From Buddleja alternifolia (taxonomy: Eukaryota > Streptophyta > Magnoliopsida > Lamiales > Scrophulariaceae), in NCBI GenBank assembly GCA_019426215.1, contig CM033403.1, positions 3,611,001 through 3,675,000 of the forward strand: 64,000 nt of DNA. The letters are read 5' to 3'. The notes beneath the pieces were generated by a model, which did not search any database, was not told where the DNA came from, and was given only the letters and a program-made list of their open reading frames with translations. A program made the translations under genes and the position numbers. This document shows positions 58,274-64,000 of this stretch, in pieces (position 1 is the stretch's first letter; every line of letters starts with the position of its first letter).

Positions 58274-60406
58274 ATGTCAGAAGGTTCTTCTAGAAAAGAA
58301 CCAAATGACGATCCGAAAACACAACCTGTATCGCGACACAGGATCAGGGCTAATAAAATGTATGAACAATTTGTCAAAGTCATGAAACAGACTTTGATAG
58401 GTGCTCGAGATGATCAACGAATGGAATTTAACGATCTGTATCGAGCACTAGCTCAGGAATCTACCCGAATATTTACCGCAATAGTACAAGATATTGTTGT
58501 AAATACACAAGAGGGTTTGGCTCGAGAGGTTACTCGAGTGGTAACCGAATTAGGGGAAATTTTTAACCAGACTTGTGAGGTTTTCTCAAGGATGGTGCAC
58601 ACCCAGGTAGTTAATGTGTTAGAACCATTAATCGAAAGCATAACGTATTAATAGAAAAAGTGTCGCAATTAATAGCAGTAGAACCAGTAGTTCGAACAAG
58701 GCACGTAAACATAGGAGAACCTCCACCTGGTTATCCTCGAGAAACTAGAAACAGGAGTAGTCGATTCGAAGTTGGCCAGACATCGAATACACCCCCAGTA
58801 AACGAACATAATTTTGTAAACCCATTCATGCCTGGGGGGCAAGCAGGAGTGGGACAACAACCTTTTGTTCAGAACACGCGTCCTCCTCCTAGTATTCCTC
58901 AAAATATGAATTCGAATCATTTTCAAACACAGTCTTCGAGACCGAATTTCGCAATCCCTTCGGTCAGTTATGGGCAAATACCCGGCGGTTACCACACTAA
59001 TAACCGCTTTAGTAGTTTCGAAATACCCACAACAATTACACAAGGGCAATTTCCTGGGGGGCAGGGTCAAGTGCCATTTTACCCAGGAGTCTCGAATACT
59101 CCTTTACCTATGGGAAACCCAGGATTTTCGAATCCATCTATGGGTCAAGGAATTAACGCATTCCCCAATAATATTCAAATACCATATGCAGGAGGGCAAG
59201 CTGTGCCCGATGCCCATATGGGAGGAAATATTGGGGGCCAATTTCCTGATCCTATTCAAACTCAGATCGAAATGATCATTGAGAGGATGTATGGACCGGA
59301 CTTTCGAAGAAACCACAGACTTACCCCAGGGAAGCCTTACCCTGATTGGATAGACAGAAACTTCCTTTTTCCTCGAAATTATAAAATTCCCGATTTCACC
59401 CTGTTTTCTGGAGACGACCATGTCTCCTCTCTTGAGCATTTATCTAGGTTCACATGCCAATGTCGAGAGGCATCGGATCAGGATTTTCTCAAGCTAAGGC
59501 TTTTTCCTAGTTCCCTAACGGGATCGGCCTTTAACTGGTATATAAGCCTAACCCCGAATTCCATAAGTGATTGGGACGAAATGCAATTCCAATTTCAGAA
59601 CCATTTCGCTCGAACAGATTCGGGGATATCGATGAGTGACCTCGCTAAAATAAGATAGAATGTAGGAGAAAAATGTAGGAGAGTCAGTTCAAGAATTCCT
59701 AACACGTTTTAAGAAAGCTAGGGTAAAATGTCACCTTAATTTGCCTGAGATTGAGTTTGTACAATTAGCCCAACAAAATATGATCTTCGAATATAGGTTA
59801 AGATTTGATGGCATGCCTTTCGCAGATTTTAGAAGTTTAGCGGAAAGTGCCATAAAGTACGAGAACATGCTAAAATAGGAGAATAATAGGAAACACCAAG
59901 GTTTCAATGCCTTCGAAATTGGGACTCCATGGGTGTTTGAAGAAGCTTATGAAGTCGATCTGGCAGAGTTCATAAAGGGACCCCCCTACCAGTGTGGAGC
60001 CCTCAAACAAAAAGATTGCATGGCCGCGGGGTCACTACAAACGAAAAAAGAAAGAAATTATACTTTCGACGTAACAAAAACCGAACAAATATTCGATTGG
60101 CTACTAGCCAACAAGAAGATAAAATTTAAAGGAAAACATAAGATACCTTCGAAAATTGAAATAAAAGGCAAATCATATTGTAAATGGCATAATGCCTTCT
60201 CTCATAATACAAATGAGTGTATTTTATTTCGAAATTTAATACAGGAAAAGATTGATTCGAAGGACCTTATTTTTCCTGATACTGAGAAAACCAATATAGA
60301 TGAAGATCCATTTCCCATTCTGAACTTCGAAATTAATACCCTTGAATGTTTCGATTTGCAGGTCACCATAGAGACCAAAGTGGCCATAAGAACATTCAAC
60401 AGATAG
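58274..60406 (+). pseudogene. Gag polyprotein of the Tat-type element
   Basis: Gag starts at 58274 (MSEGSSRKEPNDD). The first frame ends in TAA at 58649-58651, and coding resumes one frame over at about 58655. A Pro/Gly/Asn-rich linker (58720-59260) precedes the retrotransposon gag core: KIPDFTLFSGDDHVSSLEHL, then LKLRLFPSSLTGSAFNWY and WDEMQFQFQNHF. After a TAG at 59656 and frame changes, ESVQEFLTRFKKAR and MPFADFRSLAESAIKYENML complete the core (about 59690-59870). A CHHC motif, YCKWHNAFSHNTNEC, lies at about 60178-60222. Gag would form the particle shell. At least three lesions make it non-functional unless recoding is used. Confidence 0.82.
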
Positions 60407-61684
60407 ATCGACGAAGGAGTTTTGACCTTCCCTAAGGTCAAAGATGAAGGTCTGGAGGGAATGTGCCGATGGCACATGAACACGCTCCATACTACGGACC
60501 AGTGCCAGATTTTCAGACGTTTCGCGGCTAAACAACTCGAGAGGGGTCTGATCACTCTATCCTCGACAGAAAAGAGAATCCTGGGTTTGACCCCGGAAGG
60601 TAAACTGAAAGAGAAATAGGAAGAGATCGAACCTCCTAAAGAGAAATCGAAAGCCGAAGAGAAAACTTATAAGCAGGCACTCGAGATGCCCATGTGTGAC
60701 ATTAAATATGAGACACCCGCTCGAGTGGTGAACAATTTGACCAAATTACAGAAGGCCCTATGCCATCACTGCGCCGATACCCTCCACTACGAGCTGGTAA
60801 GGTTACAGGTAATCGAAAACGACCCCAACTGGGTCCCCGCCTATCAAAGAATCGAGAATTGGAACAAGAGGCCGAGGCAGGAGTTCGGCAACAGAGTGCC
60901 AGGGATGATGCATGCTCAAAGGCACTTCAGAGGAAGAGGAGGCCGAGGATTGCCTTACAATCACGCTAGAGGCCAGATTCGAGGAAACGAGTATCAAGAG
61001 AACTTCGAGGTCAACAGGAACAACAGGGCTAAATCGATGGCCCAATAGGTGGCCTACTTGAGAGCAGCTATCGCAATGGAAATGCAACAGGAGGCGGTGA
61101 TTGCCAACTTAAGAATCGAAGAAGAGGCGTTGGCCAAGGGAATTTTGAAATCAAAGGTGGTCAAGGGATCGAGTTATGAGGATCTCGAAAAAGAGGTGGA
61201 CAGTCTAAGTGACCAAATGAAGGACTCGAACCTTCAAGATAAAGTAGCTACAGGTGGTGAAGATGACTTGGCCGATTTCGAATCCGACGATGATCTGGAT
61301 ATTTTATTGGATGGAATACCAGAAGATGGTATGATAGTTGAAATCGAGAAGAGCGAGAAACAAGCCTCTGTGCGAAGGGCATTGGATCTCGAAGGACAAA
61401 GAGACTATAACATAGCAACAATACTCCCGGCAGAATTTGCCTCGAAGATAAAGGAGGCAGATGAGGAAGAGAATGCTTTTGAGGTCTTGAAGACCCCAAA
61501 TGAAGGTACAACATCGAAAAATTCGAAGTAAAAGATCAGGAGGGGACGTCTGACCCGGTATTCGAAAAGACCATGGGGAGGACGCAGGAGGAACAGAAGG
61601 CAAAACCCAACACGAAGAAGAAAGGGAAAAGATGGTCCAAATTGAAGTGGGACGATCTTGAGTAGGATTTTCGAAATGTAATAG
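60407..61684 (+). pseudogene. Gag-pol linker with a second CHHC motif
   Basis: A frame at 60422-60619 encodes MCRWHMNTLHTTDQCQIFRRF, a second copy of the CHHC motif in gag. The frames at 60686-61048 and 61049-61531 are separated only by a TAG (61046-61048). They encode an Arg/Gly-rich stretch (HFRGRGGRGLP) and an acidic stretch (EDDLADFESDDDLDILL). No aspartic protease site (DSG/DTG in context) was found where one is expected between gag and reverse transcriptase. Confidence 0.6.
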
Positions 61685-63262
61685 TTGAAATATTTTCTTG
61701 TGTTTTTTATGGATTTAATTGAACAAAATGTCATGGAAGACGTTTTTAAGCAATTAGCTATAGGGAGACTTGATTCGAAATTACTCTCTTATTCGTATTA
61801 TTTATCTGATAAAATTAACTCGAATTCTATTACATATGATCCTGTTAGACCAATAGGTCACGAAATAGAAAACGTGATCGAAGAAGGGATCTTGGAACCT
61901 GATGAGGATATCAGGAAAAATATACAGGATCCTTTAGAAGAAGTTAATTTGGGCACGCTCGAAAATCTAAGGATGACTTATATTAGTTCAAAAATAGAGC
62001 CTAATGAAAAAGAAGAATTGATTAAAATCTTACATGATTATAAGGACTGCTTCGCCTGGGCTCATCACGAAATGCCAGGGATAGATATGTCCGTAGCCAA
62101 ACACGAATTACCTATAAAACCCGGATTCATACCAATAATTCAGGCTCCGAGAAGATTCGCGCCTGACCTAATGGGTCCAATCAAAGATGAAATTGAAAAA
62201 TTGGTGGAGGCCAAGTTCATTAGACCAACCAGGTATGTAGAGTGGTTGGCAAATGTGGTGCCAGTTATCAAGAAAAATGGCAAGGTCCGGGTATGTATTG
62301 ATTTTAGGGATTTGAACAAGGCCACCCCGAAAGATGAATATCCGATGCCCATGGCCGATACTTTAATAGATGCAGCAGCTCGATTTCGATATATGTCATT
62401 TATGGATGGATACTCAGGCTATTACCAGTTAAAAATAGCCGAGAATGATAGGAACAAGACGGCATTTCAATGTCCAAGTGCCATAGGTATCTTCGAATGG
62501 ACTGTCATGCCCTTCGGCCTAAAGAACGCTGGGGCCACTTATCAGAGGACCATGAACTACATGTTTCATGATCTCATAGGAAAATTAATGGAGATTTACA
62601 CCGATGACATAGTGATCAAAGCACAAATGCATCAAGACCGTGTAAAGTCGTTGATCGAGGCTTTCGAACGAATGAGGCATTTTGACTTAAAGATGAATCC
62701 TTTAAAATGTGCTTTTGGAGTGAAGGCCGGGAATTTCTTGGGATTCTTGATTCATAATCGAGGAATTGAAGTAGATCGAAATAAAGCCAAAGCAATCCTA
62801 GAAGCAAAACCCCCTACAAACAAGAAAGAACTACAACGCTTTTTAGGACAGGTGAACTTTCTACGAAGATTTATATCGAACTTAGCAGGAAAGACGGAAG
62901 CATTTTCCCCACTTTTGCGGATAAGAGAAGGGGAGAGTTTTATCTGGAATAGAGAGCAACAAGAAGCCTTCGAAGCAATAAAGCGAAACCTCACTCAACC
63001 ACCAGTTTTAATTCCCCCTCGAAGTGGGAAGAAGTTAAGATTGTACATATCGGCAGCAGATCATTCGATTGGCTGTCTCTTAGTACAAGAAAATGATAGA
63101 GGATTCGAACAAGCGGTTGTTTACTTAAGTAGACTATTGAAGGAAGCCGGAAAAAGATATTCATCTATTGAAAAGTGGTGCCTTAGTCTGTATTTCGCTT
63201 CTGTTAAGTTGAGACACTATTTCTCCGCATATGTCATACAAGTAGTGTCCCAACGGACGTAA
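61685..63262 (+). pseudogene. Reverse transcriptase and RNase H of the Tat-type element
   Basis: One open frame of 525 residues is present. The reverse transcriptase spans about residues 150-330, with VPVIKKNGKVRVCIDFRDLN, FMDGYSGYYQLKIA, FGLKNAGATYQR and the active box as YTDD (62597-62608) instead of the usual YVDD or YIDD. Both catalytic aspartates remain. FLGFLIHNRGIEVD, LQRFLGQVNFLRRFI and the first RNase H (LRLYISAADHSIGCLL, VYLSRLLKEAGKRYSSIEKW) follow. The frame ends early after VVSQRT, and coding continues one frame over from about 63247. The order and sequence are typical of Ty3/Gypsy pol. Confidence 0.88.
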
Positions 63263-64000
63263 TCAAATTCATGATAAATCAACCTTTAGTAAAGGGAGGG
63301 CTAAGTAAATGGAGTCTAAGTTTACTCCAATTCGATTTGGTTTACGTGCCTCAGAAGTCCGTCAAGGGACAGACATTGGCCGAGTTTCTAGCGGATCATC
63401 CTTCGAAAACCAATACATTGAACAATACCGAAATGGAGTTTCTCGATTTGGTACCGTGGACACTCCATTTCGATGGATCAAGTACCCGAAAAACTGCGGG
63501 TATTGGATTATACATAGTATCTCCAAATAAAACAATCACAAAAATATACGCAAAAATTGAAGGTGAATGTACAAACAACAGAGCGGAATACGAAGCTCTC
63601 ATATTAGGCTTGGAGGTTTTACGTGAAATGAATGTTAAGAACGTTGAGATAAGAGACGATTCCCAGTTAATCATAAATCAAGTAAAAGGGACCTTTAAAT
63701 GTGTAAGCCCATTGGCGATAGCTTCATTCGCTCGAGTACACGAATTATTAAAGGGTTTTAATACCGTTAAAATCACACATAAACCAAGAGAAAATAATCA
63801 GATAGCCAACGATTTGGCTCAAATAGCGTCGGAATATAAATTAGATCATATTTTGCTCGAATCGGCAATCGAACTTGCACCAAGAACGGTCTTACCCTTC
63901 GAAGAGAGACGCATATCGGTTAATAAAATAGACATTATGAAAGAAAAAGAAGATTGGCGATACGAAATTACGGAGTATCTTAAAAACCCCACAAAAGGAG
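63248..64000 (+). pseudogene. Second (archaeal-type) RNase H, Tat lineage; runs off window
   Basis: After the frameshift, coding continues as VIKFMINQPLVKGGLSKWSL, then LAEFLADHP and a full extra RNase H: LHFDGSS (Asp), CTNNRAEYEALILG (Glu), IRDDSQLIINQVKG (Asp) and PRENNQIANDLAQIA (Asp), so all four acidic catalytic positions are present. A second RNase H after the normal one is the hallmark of the plant Tat group (Tat, Ogre, Retand). The frame is open to the last base. Integrase and the 3' LTR must lie beyond the window. Confidence 0.85.

Overview
This is AT-rich nuclear DNA of a flowering plant, probably a eudicot. The evidence is Ty1/Copia and Ty3/Gypsy retrotransposons with plant-type primer sites (TGGTATCAGAGC), a CACTA transposon carrying plant Transposase_24 and Ulp1 domains, TTTAGGG-like repeats, and a spliced plant polygalacturonase gene. 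No prokaryotic or organellar genes were seen. Most of the window is transposon-derived and much of it is nested; nothing mobile looks intact.

Region 1 (1-18723) is a nest. An old reverse-strand LTR (about 1-8107) was hit by a Copia LTR that survives as a solo LTR (307-1945, duplication ACTAC), and by a 5.4 kb CACTA element (2224-7634) whose reverse-strand gene encodes Transposase_24, DUF8039-like and Ulp1 protease regions. Next come a reverse 3' LTR (8408-9827), a forward LTR plus leader (9895-12619), and a second forward LTR, primer site, leader and decayed gag-pol (12620-17610). A decayed plant transposon protein follows (17611-18723).

Region 2 (18724-33900) holds two reverse-strand Copia elements in tandem sharing one LTR: LTR (18724-20850), internal A (20851-26469), LTR (26470-28602), internal B (28603-33860). 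Both copies carry the same two gag-pol frameshifts, so they descend from an already dead template. B is cut off in its leader, and the break is sealed by a 40-bp filler copied from nearby sequence. Two reverse LTR fragments follow (33901-36080).

Region 3 (36081-46293) holds the one convincing host gene, a four-exon polygalacturonase on the reverse strand (39955-37189, 391 residues, all four family motifs). Upstream lie a 21-G run, a small inverted-repeat element, a 1.2 kb foldback and a 1.7 kb inverted-repeat element with an internal two-level tandem array.

Region 4 (46294-57385) is AT-rich DNA with fragments of Gypsy LTRs in opposite orientations, three solitary CACTA-like ends, a small MITE, a 5'-truncated LINE with target duplication, a small three-exon membrane-protein gene interrupted by TGA, and a broken coiled-coil gene cut by the next element.

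Region 5 (57386-64000) is the 5' two-thirds of a Ty3/Gypsy element of Tat type: LTR, primer site, gag, CHHC motifs, reverse transcriptase/RNase H and a second RNase H. It runs off the window before integrase. All intron boundaries and element ends were read by eye.
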